From CAVPMW01 sp963706515 (GTDB lineage: Bacteria > Chloroflexota > Anaerolineae > Anaerolineales > UBA4823): a DNA stretch of 64,000 bases. The DNA is taken from the NCBI GenBank assembly GCA_963706515.1, contig CAVPMW010000017.1:1-64000 (forward strand), in the 5' to 3' direction. The notes below the pieces were generated by a model. That model searched no databases. It saw only the letters and a list, made by a program, of their open reading frames with translations, and was not told where the DNA came from. Made by a program: the position numbers and the translations under genes. Of the stretch, positions 37,739-47,758 are shown in pieces (position 1 is the stretch's first letter; every line of letters starts with the position of its first letter).

Positions 37739-38023
37739 TTAAAGCAGCTCGATCTGCTCGTTCAGCAAGTCGATGTCCGGCCAGGTCTTCTCGATCCACG
37801 CCGGGATCTTCGCCAGGACGCTTTGCGTGTGGTTGCGGTCGTTGCTGAGCAAGGCAACCCCAAGGATTGCCTCCTGCCAGGAGTCCAGGCGGTCCAGCTC
37901 GGCTGCCGAGACGTTAAACTGGCGGTGCAGGCGAGCCAGCAGCGGTTTCAGGCGGCCGCGTTTCTCTTTCAATGACATACAGCCCGGAATAAGGATGTGC
38001 AAGGTCAAGATGCCGATAGACAT
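37739..38023 (-). CDS. DUF503 family protein
   Basis: The 94-residue protein starts MSIGILTLHILIPGCMSLKE and contains SLKEKRGRLKPLLARLHRQF and EAILGVALLSND, the DUF503 pattern. GGGGAG lies 9 nt before the ATG at 38023; an upstream in-frame extension is rejected for lack of conserved sequence. In other bacteria DUF503 genes often sit beside rbfA and translation genes, but the role is unknown. It is last in a reverse-strand run behind the lipoate ligase. Confidence 0.85.
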   Translation of the reverse strand: MSIGILTLHILIPGCMSLKEKRGRLKPLLARLHRQFNVSAAELDRLDSWQEAILGVALLSNDRNHTQSVLAKIPAWIEKTWPDIDLLNEQIELL

Positions 38024-38057
38024 GGGCAGGACTCCCCGGGGTAGAACTCCCCGATAT

Positions 38058-38898
38058 TTACAGGCGCTGGCTCCAGGCGGGGTTGGCGTATTTCTCAACG
38101 ACCAGCCGGCGCGCTTGATCGACTTCGGCGGGAGTCGGCTCGCAGATCGCAAGATGGAGGTTCAATACCCTGCTGAATGCAGCCTGCAGGGCGGAGGCGG
38201 CTGATTGCCAGTCCAGGGAGAGATCCGAGGACCCGCTCAGCGGTCGTAGCCCGTTCCAACAGGCGCTCCGCGGCTTCCTGGCGGGCGGCTGGATCTGGAA
38301 ATGTAAGCACCTGAGTAATGCGCGCAAGGTCGCCGCACAATGGAAGCGAGCCGTGCTGGAGGACGCCGCCTTTACGGCGGGACTGGGCGCTGCCGACCAG
38401 CTTTTGACCGTTGACCGTGATCTCATAGTTCGAAGGGACCTCAAAACACACCGGGCCGGAAGCGCTTTCCCCGGCGGGTAAGGCGTGTTTGGGAAGCAAC
38501 TCGGCCGGGATGTTCAGCCCTCGCAGCCCTTCAACCAGGGCCTGGGCGATGACGCGATAGCTTTCGAGGACGCTGCCCGCCAGGCGCGGCTCGGATTGCG
38601 GGCCGCAGACGGAATAAGTAAGCTCATCCGTGTGGAGGATGGCCCGCCCGCCGGTGGGGCGGCGAACATACTGCCAGCGCAGGGATTGCAGTGCCGGCAG
38701 GTCGACATCCGCGAAGGGCTGCGCATAGCCAAGAGATAGACAGGGAGGGTCCCAGGCGTAGAAGCGCAATGTCGGCGGGACTTCTCCGCTCAAACTGGCG
38801 GCAAAGATGGCTTCATCCAGCGCCATATTCCAGGCGCCGGGCGCGGCGGGGGAAGAGATCAGTCGCCATTCGGCAGGCGGGTAATCCAGGACGCTCAT
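38058..38898 (-). CDS. Lipoate-protein ligase / octanoyltransferase family protein (frameshifted)
   Basis: It starts MSVLDYPPAEWRLISSPAAP. The BPL/LplA fold motifs are RRPTGGRAILH (lipoyl-binding), FEVPSNYEITVNGQKLVGSA with the catalytic-region Lys, and RRKGGVLQHGSLPL. A shift near 38230 moves the C-terminal SLDWQSAASALQAAF into another frame. It would attach lipoyl or octanoyl groups to E2/H proteins; LipM-type and LplA-type cannot be separated here. Its ATG overlaps the upstream stop (ATGA). Confidence 0.82.
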
Positions 38899-41282
38899 GG
38901 GTACGGGTAGGGAGATGGGGGCGGGTAAGCTTCCTCGGTTGAAGTTGGAACTGCCGTGCCCACCGTCGGTGTGACGGGCGTTATACCGCTGGTTGGCGCC
39001 GGCGGCAAGGTAGCCGGCGGAGTAACCGGTGCTGAGATGCCGCCGCCGCTTAATTTCAAGCGCGCCAGGGTTGTATAAGGACTGCGCGAATAATTGTTCC
39101 ACAGCTCCAGGTAGGCATCCACAGCAGCGCGTTCGTCCCCGGCAAGCTCATTCGCCAATCCGAGCAAATACCAATAAGGATCGCAGGTATAAGTGCCGCG
39201 GCACACCAGCCCGGGAAAGTCCTGCAAGACCCGGATCTGATTGCGTACATCCCGGCTGTCTTTCCCGGCCCACAAGGCGTCCTCAGCCGCTTGCAACCCC
39301 AGCTTGAAACGGTTGGGGAATCCGAGCTGGAGCTCGCTGGTCTCGACGACCGGCTCGCCGGAGAGGGGATCGCGTTTCAGCTGTATTCCGTAGAGTTCGT
39401 TGACGGATACCACGGGATTCTCTGCCTTCTCATCCACGTAGCTGAAAGAGGGCTTGCTGCTGTCCAGTGTGCCCATGGGGATCGCTCGCAAAGCGTGGCG
39501 GGTGGTAGTCAGGATCCAGAGCACAGGTTTTTCCAGGGGGCGATGGCGCAGCATGAACCAGCGCTCGCTGATCTCATCCCGGTCGAAATCGAAGAAACCG
39601 GAGGAGCGCACGCTTACCCCGTACCCGGTCAAACGCTCGAGGGCATCCGGAAAATCTCGCTCAGGCAGCGAATTTATTAATGTCTCCAGTGCCTTTTCTG
39701 GATCGCACTCCGCGGATTGCACGCAGGCGCGGTATAGGTCAGCCGGCTCCTGGTAAGCCGTCAGGAAAGCCTGGGCAGGCTCGACCCATTGGGACTCAGG
39801 GACCGTGCGGAAAGTAGCCAGCGCCTGCAGCGTGCTGCGCGCAGCTTCGGTATCCCCCGCCAAAGCTTGCTGCACGCCGAGCTGGTAGCGCCATTCATCG
39901 CGGGCGTCAGCCGGATAAGCTTTACCCTGCGGGTCCAGTGGAGGAGGCCAGAGAGGCAGCAGGGTCTCCATGATCTGCGCGGCAGCCGCCGGTCCCCAGG
40001 CAGCCTGAGCGTGAGCGACCACGACCGGGCAGGTATTCAAGGTCGGCTGGTTGGGTTCAACCGTAAAAGTTGGCGGTATGGCGTTGAAAGCCTGCCCATC
40101 CCAGTGGAAGCGCGCCTGGATGGTAACCGGGCAGGACGGAAAAACGGTGGTGTGGAAGAGTAAGTCGCTCTGCCCGTTTTGTCCGGGGGTGACCTCCCAA
40201 TGGTTCTCGAACTCGACCCCGAGCGGAAAAGACTGCGCACCTGGCAGGAAAGGCAGCTCGCTGGCTGGAAAATTTTCCAGGTTGAATACCCGCGGGGGCA
40301 GGAGGGGAAATCCGCTCTCGGGCTGGGCGTTGTAAAGGGCCAGGTCGCCGGCGCCGGAGGCTGAATCGCCGGTCAGGTCCCCGCTGACCGCTTGCATATC
40401 CGGCGGGTGGACAAAATCGAAGTTTGTGAGCAACGCCTGGGCCTGGTAAGCGCCCGGGTTTTCCAAAAGCCAGATGAATGCGCTGCCCTCCCCGCGCACC
40501 TCCAGCAGGTGAGCCCCCAGGTAGCCGGAGGGGGGCTTCAGCTCGGTCACGTTCAGCTCCAGGCGAGGTTCCTTCGTTTTGAGCCAGTCGACGAGGTCTT
40601 CGATGGAGGTTTCATCGCGGTTGAGCGCGGAGCTGATCAAGTCGGCATATACCGCGCCGGATTGCGGATCAGATATGCGAGCCAGATCGTAAGCCAACCT
40701 CCACTTCCATGCATCTGCCTGAGGTGCGTCGGGAAAGCGCAGCAGGGCTTCGCGCAGGGCGGTAATCGCAAAAGAGAATGCCGCGTAGTAGCCGGATCCA
40801 TCCTCGCCGCGCGCAGAGGGGGCTAACAGGTTGGGATAATCCTCCATCAGGAGGATGGCGTGATCCGCATCTTCGGGCGTCCAATCGTTGAGGGAGTAAA
40901 GCGCGTTCACCGGTTTAGGCCGCGCTGGCGTAAGGGTAGGTGGACCGGGGGGCGTCGGGGTAGGGGTTGGGGACGAGGTGCGCGTCGGGGTCAGGGTGAC
41001 GGTGGGGGTAAATGTATCCAGCGGGGTGCGGGTGACCGTTGGGGTCGGGGTGACCGTGGACGTCGGTGCGGTAGGAGTGTAGGTGGCGGTTGGGAAACGG
41101 GTCCCCGCTCGCAGAGGGGTCGGAGTGGGACCGGGAGAAAGCAAGGTGGGATATGAAGAGATCAAAAAGACCAGAGTAATAGCAAATAATGAAAGGATTA
41201 CCAGGTTCGTAAACAGAAAGCGCCGGCGTCTGACTTCGGGGGGGATTTCTGTTGGAGGAGGCGGGGTCGCTGAGTCGCTCAT
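38895..41282 (-). CDS. Large membrane-anchored protein with Pro/Thr-rich linkers and TPR-like tail
   Basis: The 795-residue protein has one N-terminal membrane helix (about 22-45) and then a Thr/Pro linker (about 50-120) of TPTxT repeats, so the bulk is outside. Middle parts hold helical repeat-like stretches (ADAWKWRLAYDLARI, RYQLGVQQALAGDTEAARST), an FDFDRDEISERW segment like a calcium-binding loop, and a C-terminal PYWYLLGLANELAGDERAAV repeat before a second Pro/Thr tail. I recognise no full family. The lipoate ligase overlaps its stop. Confidence 0.75.
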   Translation of the reverse strand: MSDSATPPPPTEIPPEVRRRRFLFTNLVILSLFAITLVFLISSYPTLLSPGPTPTPLRAGTRFPTATYTPTAPTSTVTPTPTVTRTPLDTFTPTVTLTPTRTSSPTPTPTPPGPPTLTPARPKPVNALYSLNDWTPEDADHAILLMEDYPNLLAPSARGEDGSGYYAAFSFAITALREALLRFPDAPQADAWKWRLAYDLARISDPQSGAVYADLISSALNRDETSIEDLVDWLKTKEPRLELNVTELKPPSGYLGAHLLEVRGEGSAFIWLLENPGAYQAQALLTNFDFVHPPDMQAVSGDLTGDSASGAGDLALYNAQPESGFPLLPPRVFNLENFPASELPFLPGAQSFPLGVEFENHWEVTPGQNGQSDLLFHTTVFPSCPVTIQARFHWDGQAFNAIPPTFTVEPNQPTLNTCPVVVAHAQAAWGPAAAAQIMETLLPLWPPPLDPQGKAYPADARDEWRYQLGVQQALAGDTEAARSTLQALATFRTVPESQWVEPAQAFLTAYQEPADLYRACVQSAECDPEKALETLINSLPERDFPDALERLTGYGVSVRSSGFFDFDRDEISERWFMLRHRPLEKPVLWILTTTRHALRAIPMGTLDSSKPSFSYVDEKAENPVVSVNELYGIQLKRDPLSGEPVVETSELQLGFPNRFKLGLQAAEDALWAGKDSRDVRNQIRVLQDFPGLVCRGTYTCDPYWYLLGLANELAGDERAAVDAYLELWNNYSRSPYTTLARLKLSGGGISAPVTPPATLPPAPTSGITPVTPTVGTAVPTSTEEAYPPPSPYPYP

Positions 41283-41285
41283 ACC

Positions 41286-42263
41286 TCAGTGAATGTCTAC
41301 AGGCAGCGGGATGGAGGCAAATTCTTGCGCTACCTGCTCTTCGAGCTGGGGAGGCAGGTCGAGAAGCGGCGGAGTTACCGACCAGCGCGGCAGCTGATGC
41401 CAGCGTGCAAGCATGGCTTTAATCAGAGGCGGGGCAGGCGGGTGCCGGTCAAGGACAGCCCGCACCCGGTTGAGCAGCTCCTGGATCCCTGGGTCAGATC
41501 CACCGCCTAGGTCAGCTCCACCGCCTAGGTGAGCCTCCCAGAGCTGGCGGTGGAGAGGCGAGAACAAGTTAGCCAGGGCAGTAATGCAGCCGGAAGCGCC
41601 GGCTGCAAGTGCATGGGAGAAGAGGGCATCGGTGCCGTTGAAGATCAGCAGCTCCTCGCCGAATCGCTCTCCAAATGAAGTGGCCTGCTCCGGGTCGGCG
41701 GAGGAATCTTTCAGACCGGCAAAGCGATCGGGGAAGGCATCTTTCAGACGAGCCAGCAGCTCAAGCGAGAGCGGGACGCCCGAGACGCCGGGGATGTGGT
41801 ACCCCAAGACTGCGCCGCCGCGGGGGACGCTGCGCTGGATGACCTGGCTGTACCAGGCGAACAGCCCGTCATCGCCGGCTTTGCGAAAGAAATATGGCGG
41901 TAAGAGCACGACCCCGTCGAAGCCCAGCTCGAACGCTGCCCGGGTGAGCTGGACGGAATCATCCAGGCTGGGCGAGCCGGTGCCAGCCAGCAGGTGAAAC
42001 TCAGGGTAGTCCTGGCGGATGGAAAGGGCAGCCTGCAAGGCAGGCAGCTTTTCCCTGACCGAAAAAGACGGGCCTTCACCGGTAGTGCCGAAGATCAAAG
42101 CTCCATGGCAGCCCCGTCCCGCCAGGAAGTGCAGCAGAGTTAGCAGATCATCGCAGCTTGGATGGTCCTGAGCATCGAGGGGAGTGATGACGGCAGCATG
42201 CACGCCTGCCAGCCTGGAAAACGGGAACACAGGCTGATTATACCGGAAGAGGGCGGTTCCCAT
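41286..42263 (-). CDS. Dihydrodipicolinate synthase family aldolase
   Basis: A TIM-barrel Schiff-base lyase. Motifs: FGTTGEGPSF (T60/T61), Tyr155 in GYHIPGVSG and Lys185 in FAGLKDSS. The gap of unrelated genes around it argues against a plain lysine-pathway DapA; keto-acid aldolase activity is possible. A short tandem repeat (about 18 bp near 41502-41535) inserts GGGADLGGGSD in a loop. The start at ATG 42263 lacks a clear Shine-Dalgarno and could lie upstream. It ends 3 nt before the next gene. Confidence 0.82.
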   Translation of the reverse strand: MGTALFRYNQPVFPFSRLAGVHAAVITPLDAQDHPSCDDLLTLLHFLAGRGCHGALIFGTTGEGPSFSVREKLPALQAALSIRQDYPEFHLLAGTGSPSLDDSVQLTRAAFELGFDGVVLLPPYFFRKAGDDGLFAWYSQVIQRSVPRGGAVLGYHIPGVSGVPLSLELLARLKDAFPDRFAGLKDSSADPEQATSFGERFGEELLIFNGTDALFSHALAAGASGCITALANLFSPLHRQLWEAHLGGGADLGGGSDPGIQELLNRVRAVLDRHPPAPPLIKAMLARWHQLPRWSVTPPLLDLPPQLEEQVAQEFASIPLPVDIH

Positions 42264-42653
42264 GGTAAAATTGGGCGCAACTTGAAATAAGAGTATCCGA
42301 ATGATATAAGTGCGCAAATCCGTGTCAGCAGGCAGGAAAGTACATCCCTTTTATATCCCCAAATTTCAACGAAGATGCATAACTGGCGCCTGGATGCAGG
42401 CAGGTGATTCCGGATCGGCGATCACCCCGTGCGGATGGGCATTTTGTGAGGATAAGTAAGGACGGGCGTTGCTCTTTGCCTGAACCAAAGGAATTTACCG
42501 CCTGGAAGACGAGAATAGCAGGAACAGGAGGTGCCAGGCCGAATACGAGGGACAAAAACCGTAAGAATATCACGCTTATTATATCGATCCCGCCAGGATT
42601 TCCTGGCTGAAGACCAACTAACTAACTTTTGAACGATATCTCGGAGGAGAGCA
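42264..42653. other. Intergenic region before the sugar ABC operon
   Basis: No gene found. It holds an AT-rich CTTATTATATCG near 42570, a small inverted repeat GCCAGG-ATTT-CCTGGC (42592-42607) that could be an operator, and a strong Shine-Dalgarno GGAGGAG 5 nt before the solute-binding protein ATG. Confidence 0.4.
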
Positions 42654-44116
42654 ATGAATAAGAAATTTTGGTACGTGATCAGCCTGATGCTGGTCGCCTC
42701 ACTGCTGCTGGCAGCTTGCGCCACGCCGGCTGCGACGACTCAAGCCCCAGCCGCTACTGAAGCGCCAACCATGGCACCAGGCGCTACCGATGCGCCACCT
42801 AAGCCGCCAGCCGCTACCGAAGCGCTGCAACCACGGCGCCAGCCGCTACTGAAGCGCCAACCACGGCGCCTGCTGCTGCGACAGGAGAAGTTTACTACCT
42901 GAATTTCAAGCCGGAAGTAGCCGAGATCTATCAGAAGATCGCTGACGAATACAAGCAAGGAAACAGGCGTTACGCTGAAAGTAGTCACTGCTGCAGCAGG
43001 GACTTACGAGCAAACGTTAAAGTCAGAAATCGCCAAGTCGGATGCGCCTGTTTTATTCCAGATCAATGGCCCGGTCGGTTATGCAGCCTGGAAAGATTAC
43101 ACCGCAGATTTGAAAGACACCGAACTGTATAAACATCTTTCCGATAAAACCATGGCTGTTACCGATGGCGATGGCGTATATGGCATCCCGTATGTGGTTG
43201 AAGGCTACGGGATCATTTACAACAATGCCATCATGAACAAGTATTTTGCCATGGATGGCGCCAAAGCCAAGTCCATGGATGAAATCAACAATTTTGCCAC
43301 GCTGAAAGCAGTTGTTGAAGACATGACCGCCAAGAAAGACCAATTGGGCATCAAGGGCGTGTTTTCTTCTACTTCTCTAAAACCCGGCGAAGACTGGCGC
43401 TGGCAGACACATCTTGCCAATGTCCCGGTTTTTTATGAGTTCAGGGACAACAACGTCGACATCAAGAACGCCGATGCGACCAAGGAAATCAAATTCCAGT
43501 ATGCGGACAATTTCAAGAATATCTTTGATCTCTACCTGAACAACTCAACCACCGACGCCGACGTTGCTTGGCAGCAAAAGCGTGGATGATTCGATGGCGG
43601 AGTTTGCATTGGGTCAATCTGCGATGGTGCAGAATGGCAACTGGGCCTGGGGTCAAATCTCAGGTGTTGACGGCAATACGGTCAAGCCGGAAGATGTAAA
43701 ATTCCTGCCCATCTATACCGGCATGCCGGGTGAAGAAAAACAGTCCATCAACGTCGGCACCGAGAACTTCTTCGCCATCAACAAGCAGGCTTCACCTGAA
43801 AAGCAGAAACTTGCTGCGGATTTCATCTATCTGGCTGTACAGCAGTCCAACCGGGAAAGCTTTCGTCACCAATGATCTGAAGTTCATTGCTCCATTCGAC
43901 ACATTTGCCGAAAACGAAAAACCGACCGATCCATTGGCAAAAGAAGTGATCCGCTATGTGAGCAATACGGATCTGTACAATGTGGCCTGGAATTTTGTCG
44001 TGTTCCCGAGCCAGACCTTCAAGGACAATTTTGGCGCTGCTTTGCTGCAGTATGCACAGGGCACCATGCAGTGGGATGATGTAAAACAGCTGGTCATCGA
44101 CCAGTGGAAGGTCTGA
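42654..44116 (+). CDS. Sugar ABC transporter solute-binding lipoprotein (frameshifted)
   Basis: The signal peptide ends LLLAACATP (lipobox Cys), followed by an Ala/Thr/Pro linker. The corrected mature part has VYYLNFKPEVAEIYQKIADE, VLFQINGPVGYAAWKDYTAD, YGIPYVVEGYGIIYNNAIMN, WRWQTHLANVPVFYEF and AMVQNGNWAWGQISG, typical of family 1 sugar-binding proteins. Shifts lie near 42830, 42960, 43560 and 43855. With the two permeases downstream it imports a sugar or oligosaccharide of unknown identity; no ATPase gene is adjacent, so a shared MsmK-like ATPase is likely. Composition is AT-richer than the neighbours. Confidence 0.85.
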
Positions 44117-44154
44117 AAAGAGTAAATAAGTTATAGATTTGAGTTATATCAGGC

Positions 44155-44185
44155 TCACCCCGCACCAATAATTGGTGCGGGGTGA
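44155..44185 (+). other. Intercistronic hairpin between binding-protein and permease genes
   Basis: TCACCCCGCACCAAT and its complement form a stable stem (at least 11 bp) without a following T-run. Hairpins here commonly stabilise the message of the abundant binding protein or cause partial termination; the same is inferred. Confidence 0.6.
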
Positions 44186-44236
44186 CGATTAGAATTGCAT
44201 ACTGCTCGAATTATTTTGCAGAGCAGGAGAAATCCC

Positions 44237-45085
44237 ATGCAAAAAATGCCGAAAAAATATTATGCGTTTTTTACCCTGCCAACGCTGATCGCATTCGTCG
44301 ATCGCATTTTTTATTCCGTTTCTACTTGGTATTTATCTTTCATTTACCAAATTCACCACAGTGACCAATTCACAATGGGTAGGCGTGAGCAATTATGTTC
44401 GCGCTTTTACTGAAGATAGTAACTTTCTGAATGCAACGATATTTACAGTGAAGTTTGCCCTGGTTTCGGTGGTGCTGATCAATGTTTTTGCGTTTTCGCT
44501 GGCGCTTCTTCTCACCCGCAAAATAAGGGGCACGAATATTTTTCGCACCGTGTTCTTTATGCCAAATCTCATCGGCGGTATTGTTCTTGGTTATATCTGG
44601 CAGCTGATTATCAACGGGGTTCTCATCAATTTTGGTGTTGATATTACCTATCAGTGCTAAGTATGGTTTTTGGGGGTTGGTCGTTCTGATGAACTGGCAG
44701 ATGGTCGGGTACATGATGATCATTTATATTGCCGGTATTCAGGCTATCTCCCCTGAACTGATGGAAGCAGCCAAAATTGACGGTGCAAACTCCTGGCAAA
44801 TCTTAAAGAGCATCACCATCCCCCTGGTCATGCCGGCAGTCACGATTTGCACCTTCCTGACAGTAACCAATTCATTCAAGCTCTTTGATCAGAACCTTGC
44901 CCTTACAGCAGGCGCCCCGGGCAGAGCAATCAGCCATGCTCGCGCTGGATATTTTCAATACTTTTTATGGCCGCATGGGCTATGAAGGCGTAGGTCAGGC
45001 GAAGGCTGTGATATTCTTCCTATTTGTTGCCGTAATCGTGCTGCTTCAGCTGCGTTTTTCCAGAAGCAGGGAGATAGAGAGCTGA
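44237..45085 (+). CDS. Sugar ABC transporter permease, MalF/UgpA type (frameshifted)
   Basis: It starts MQKMPKKYYAFFTLPTLIAF with AGGAG 8 nt upstream. Further segments are FAFSLALLLTRKIRGTNIFR, FFMPNLIGGIVLGYIWQLI, and the ATPase-contact loop ELMEAAKIDGANSWQILKSI. Shifts occur near 44300, 44650 and 44925. About six membrane helices. The stop shares a base with the next ATG (TGATG), so the permeases are translated together. Confidence 0.85.
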
Positions 45086-45921
45086 TGAATACCAAAAAAC
45101 ACCTTCAGGACAATGTCACTTTTATTTTTTTGTTTATTCTGGCTGTCTTATTCCTGGCTCCGATCTTTATTGTTCTGATGAATTCCTTCAAAGGCAGATT
45201 TTTTATCTCTGACACGCCTTTTGCTCTACCCAATGCTCAGACGTTTGTCGGATTAAAAAACTATACCTCCGGCATTGAAAAGACCGGTTTTATTCAGGCT
45301 TTCGGGTATTCACTTTTTATTACTGTTTTCTCTGTGGCTACGATCGTGCTTTTTACATCCATGACAGCCTGGTGCATTACCCGTGTAAAATCAAAATTCA
45401 GTACATTTCTTTATTATCTTTTGGTTTTTTCCATGATCGTTCCTTTCCAAATGGTGATGTTTACCATGTCGAAAATGGCAAATATCATGCATTTGGATAA
45501 TCCTGTTGGTATTATTGTGCTTTACCTTGGGTTTGGCGCCGGATTATCCGTATTTATCTTTAGCGGTTTTATAAAAAGCATCCCGCTTGAAATCGAGGAA
45601 GCTGCGACGATTGACGGCTGTAACCCGATACAGACATTCTTTTTAATCGTATTTCCAATTCTCAGACCGATCTCCATTACCGTTGCAATTCTGAATACCA
45701 TGTGGATTTGGAATGATTATCTTCTACCCTATCTTGTGATTGGGAGTAACTATAAAACGATCCCGATTGCCGTCCAGTACTTGCAAGGCGGCTATGGCAG
45801 CCAGGATATGGGCGCCATGATGGCAATGCTTGTTCTGGCAATTATCCCGATTGTTATTTTCTATTTGGTTTTCCAGAAGTACATTATTGAAGGTGTGGTT
45901 GCCGGAGCTGTTAAGGGTTAA
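45085..45921 (+). CDS. Sugar ABC transporter permease, MalG/UgpE type
   Basis: This 278-residue permease is intact, with six helices and the EAA loop EIEEAATIDGCNPIQTFFLI. It starts one base before the end of the partner permease. Sequence is AT-rich (runs such as TTTATTTTTTTG) compared with the flanking GC-rich genes, as for the whole three-gene transporter, which suggests acquisition from another lineage. Confidence 0.92.
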   Translation: MNTKKHLQDNVTFIFLFILAVLFLAPIFIVLMNSFKGRFFISDTPFALPNAQTFVGLKNYTSGIEKTGFIQAFGYSLFITVFSVATIVLFTSMTAWCITRVKSKFSTFLYYLLVFSMIVPFQMVMFTMSKMANIMHLDNPVGIIVLYLGFGAGLSVFIFSGFIKSIPLEIEEAATIDGCNPIQTFFLIVFPILRPISITVAILNTMWIWNDYLLPYLVIGSNYKTIPIAVQYLQGGYGSQDMGAMMAMLVLAIIPIVIFYLVFQKYIIEGVVAGAVKG

Positions 45922-45958
45922 ATTCCAAAACCAGCCAATATCACCATCAGAATACACT

Positions 45959-47272
45959 TTGAGCAAACCTAAAATCCGCCTGGTCACACTGCTCACGCTG
46001 GCGTTCGTTGCCCTGATTTTACAATCCTGTGCGCGCCTGGAATCCTTAGGGCTGCCAATCGGAAACCGGACTGCCACGCCCGAAGCGAGTGCGCAGGTAG
46101 AGCCGACCCTTCCTGCTACTGCGCTCCAGCCGACCCCAACCGCGCATACCCTGCAGGGCACCGTCTCCCTGTGGCATTCCTGGGACGAGCAGCAGGTCCC
46201 GGCATTGCTGGAGCTCATCGCGGCTTTCCAGGAAAGTCACCCCGGAGTGCTCTTTGACGTGCTGTACGTGCCTGCTGAGGATATGCAGGCGCGCTACGAG
46301 GCAGCAGTCAGGGACGGTATAGGCCCTGCGATCATCCTGGGACCCGCCGAGTGGGGACCGGGTTTGTTCGCCAAGGACCTGGCGGCAGATTTGACGGACC
46401 TGGTAAGCCCGGAGCTCGCAGCCAGGATCAACCCGGCTGCGCTGGCTGGCGGGCAGTACCAGAACGCGATGATCGGACTGCCGTACGCGCAAAAAGGAGC
46501 AGTCCTCTATCGCAACCGCAAGATCATCCCGCAGAGACCGGACAGCTTCGATAAGCTGGTCAACCTGGCACAGGATAAGTCCAAAGGCGACGTACTCGGC
46601 GCCATCCTGGACCGCAGCTTATACTTTGCCGGCGGTCATTTATATGGCTTAGGCGGAAGCCTGATGAATGAGGATGGCAGCCCGGCGTTCAATTCTCCCC
46701 AGGGAGTCGCCTGGCTGGAGCTGTTGAAGTCATTCGAGTCAGCCGGACCGACGGATTATTTTACGGACAACGATATTAACCTGTTCGAGGAGGGCAGGGT
46801 GGGGATCATCACGGATGGCACCTGGGACCGAGAGGCGCTGGCAGAGGCGATCGGACCCGAGAACCTGGTCATCGATCCCTGGCCTCCGGCTGAGGGGGGA
46901 CCCCTGGCAGGCTTCGTCCAGACGGATAATCTCTACCTTAATAGCAAGGCCAGCGGCTCGCAACGCGAAGCCTCCTGGGCATTCATGGATTTCATCCTCT
47001 CCGATCAGGGACAGCAGATTTTGGCTCAGCACGGGTACATCCCGGTCATCCAGGGGCTGCAGGCAGATGACCCACTGGTCTCTGAGGCGATGCAGGCGCT
47101 GGCTGGCGGGCAGCCTTACCCGATCAACCCGAATATGGGGATTTACCTGACGGTGCTCGACGGCATGCTGCGCTCGGTTTTCGAGGGGAGCACCGAGCCG
47201 GCGCAGGCTCTGCAGAGGGCAGAAGGTACCATTAAGGACCTGTTGGCTGGGCCGGTGACGCCGGTCCCGTAA
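45959..47272 (+). CDS. Extracellular solute-binding lipoprotein
   Basis: After a probable TTG start (45959; no good Shine-Dalgarno, so uncertain) comes a signal peptide ending LILQSCARL, a Thr/Pro linker, and a family 1 binding fold: GTVSLWHSWDEQQVPALLEL, VLFDVLYVPAEDM, GLPYAQKGAVLYRNRK, ITDGTWDREALAEAIG and ASWAFMDFILSDQGQQILAQ. It is GC-rich like the genome and unlike the transporter just upstream, so it may be native and serve a different or shared permease. About 437 residues. Confidence 0.82.
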   Translation: MSKPKIRLVTLLTLAFVALILQSCARLESLGLPIGNRTATPEASAQVEPTLPATALQPTPTAHTLQGTVSLWHSWDEQQVPALLELIAAFQESHPGVLFDVLYVPAEDMQARYEAAVRDGIGPAIILGPAEWGPGLFAKDLAADLTDLVSPELAARINPAALAGGQYQNAMIGLPYAQKGAVLYRNRKIIPQRPDSFDKLVNLAQDKSKGDVLGAILDRSLYFAGGHLYGLGGSLMNEDGSPAFNSPQGVAWLELLKSFESAGPTDYFTDNDINLFEEGRVGIITDGTWDREALAEAIGPENLVIDPWPPAEGGPLAGFVQTDNLYLNSKASGSQREASWAFMDFILSDQGQQILAQHGYIPVIQGLQADDPLVSEAMQALAGGQPYPINPNMGIYLTVLDGMLRSVFEGSTEPAQALQRAEGTIKDLLAGPVTPVP

Positions 47273-47310
47273 TAAAAGCTTCCACCTGAGAAAATATTTC
47301 AACCTCCTGA

Positions 47311-47354
47311 AAAAAAGATGGGGTGCGAGCATCCGCTCACTCCCCATCTTTTCT
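47311..47354 (+). terminator. Intrinsic terminator
   Basis: AAAAGATGGGG / CCCCATCTTTT with an inner GAGC/GCTC pair, about 40 nt after the binding-protein stop. The rest of the gap to 47502 shows no gene. Confidence 0.7.
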
Positions 47355-47502
47355 TAGGACTTTTTCCTTCACACGCACGTCCGCTAAATAGGATATTTGT
47401 GTTCTCCAAATGTGACAGTTGGCACTAGCTATGGATAAGTATGAATAGGATAATTAATGTGCGAATTTAACCTGCACGCGATTCTAATCTCAGGAGGCTT
47501 GA

Positions 47503-47748
47503 ATGCCCGTTAAGGGTTGGATCGAGGTCAACGAAAATTACTGCAAAGGCTGCGACCTGTGTATTCATGCCTGCCCACAGGAGGTGCTGGCTTTGAATTT
47601 GGAGCACCTGACCCCCAAGGGCTACCATCCTACTCACTTGATCAAGGACGGATGCACCGGCTGCGCGATTTGCGCCGTCGTCTGTCCGGAGGCAGCCATC
47701 ACGGTGTACCAGGAAGTCAGGGTGCGCCAGGCTGCGGTGCTGGCTTAG
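47503..47748 (+). CDS. korD: 2-oxoacid:ferredoxin oxidoreductase delta (ferredoxin) subunit
   Basis: The 81-residue protein has two [4Fe-4S] motifs, CKGCDLCIHACP and CTGCAICAVVCP. It passes electrons within the complex. AGGAGG lies 6 nt before the ATG. First of four contiguous same-strand subunit genes, the KorDABC order. Confidence 0.92.
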   Translation: MPVKGWIEVNENYCKGCDLCIHACPQEVLALNLEHLTPKGYHPTHLIKDGCTGCAICAVVCPEAAITVYQEVRVRQAAVLA

Positions 47749-47758
47749 GAGGCGGCGA

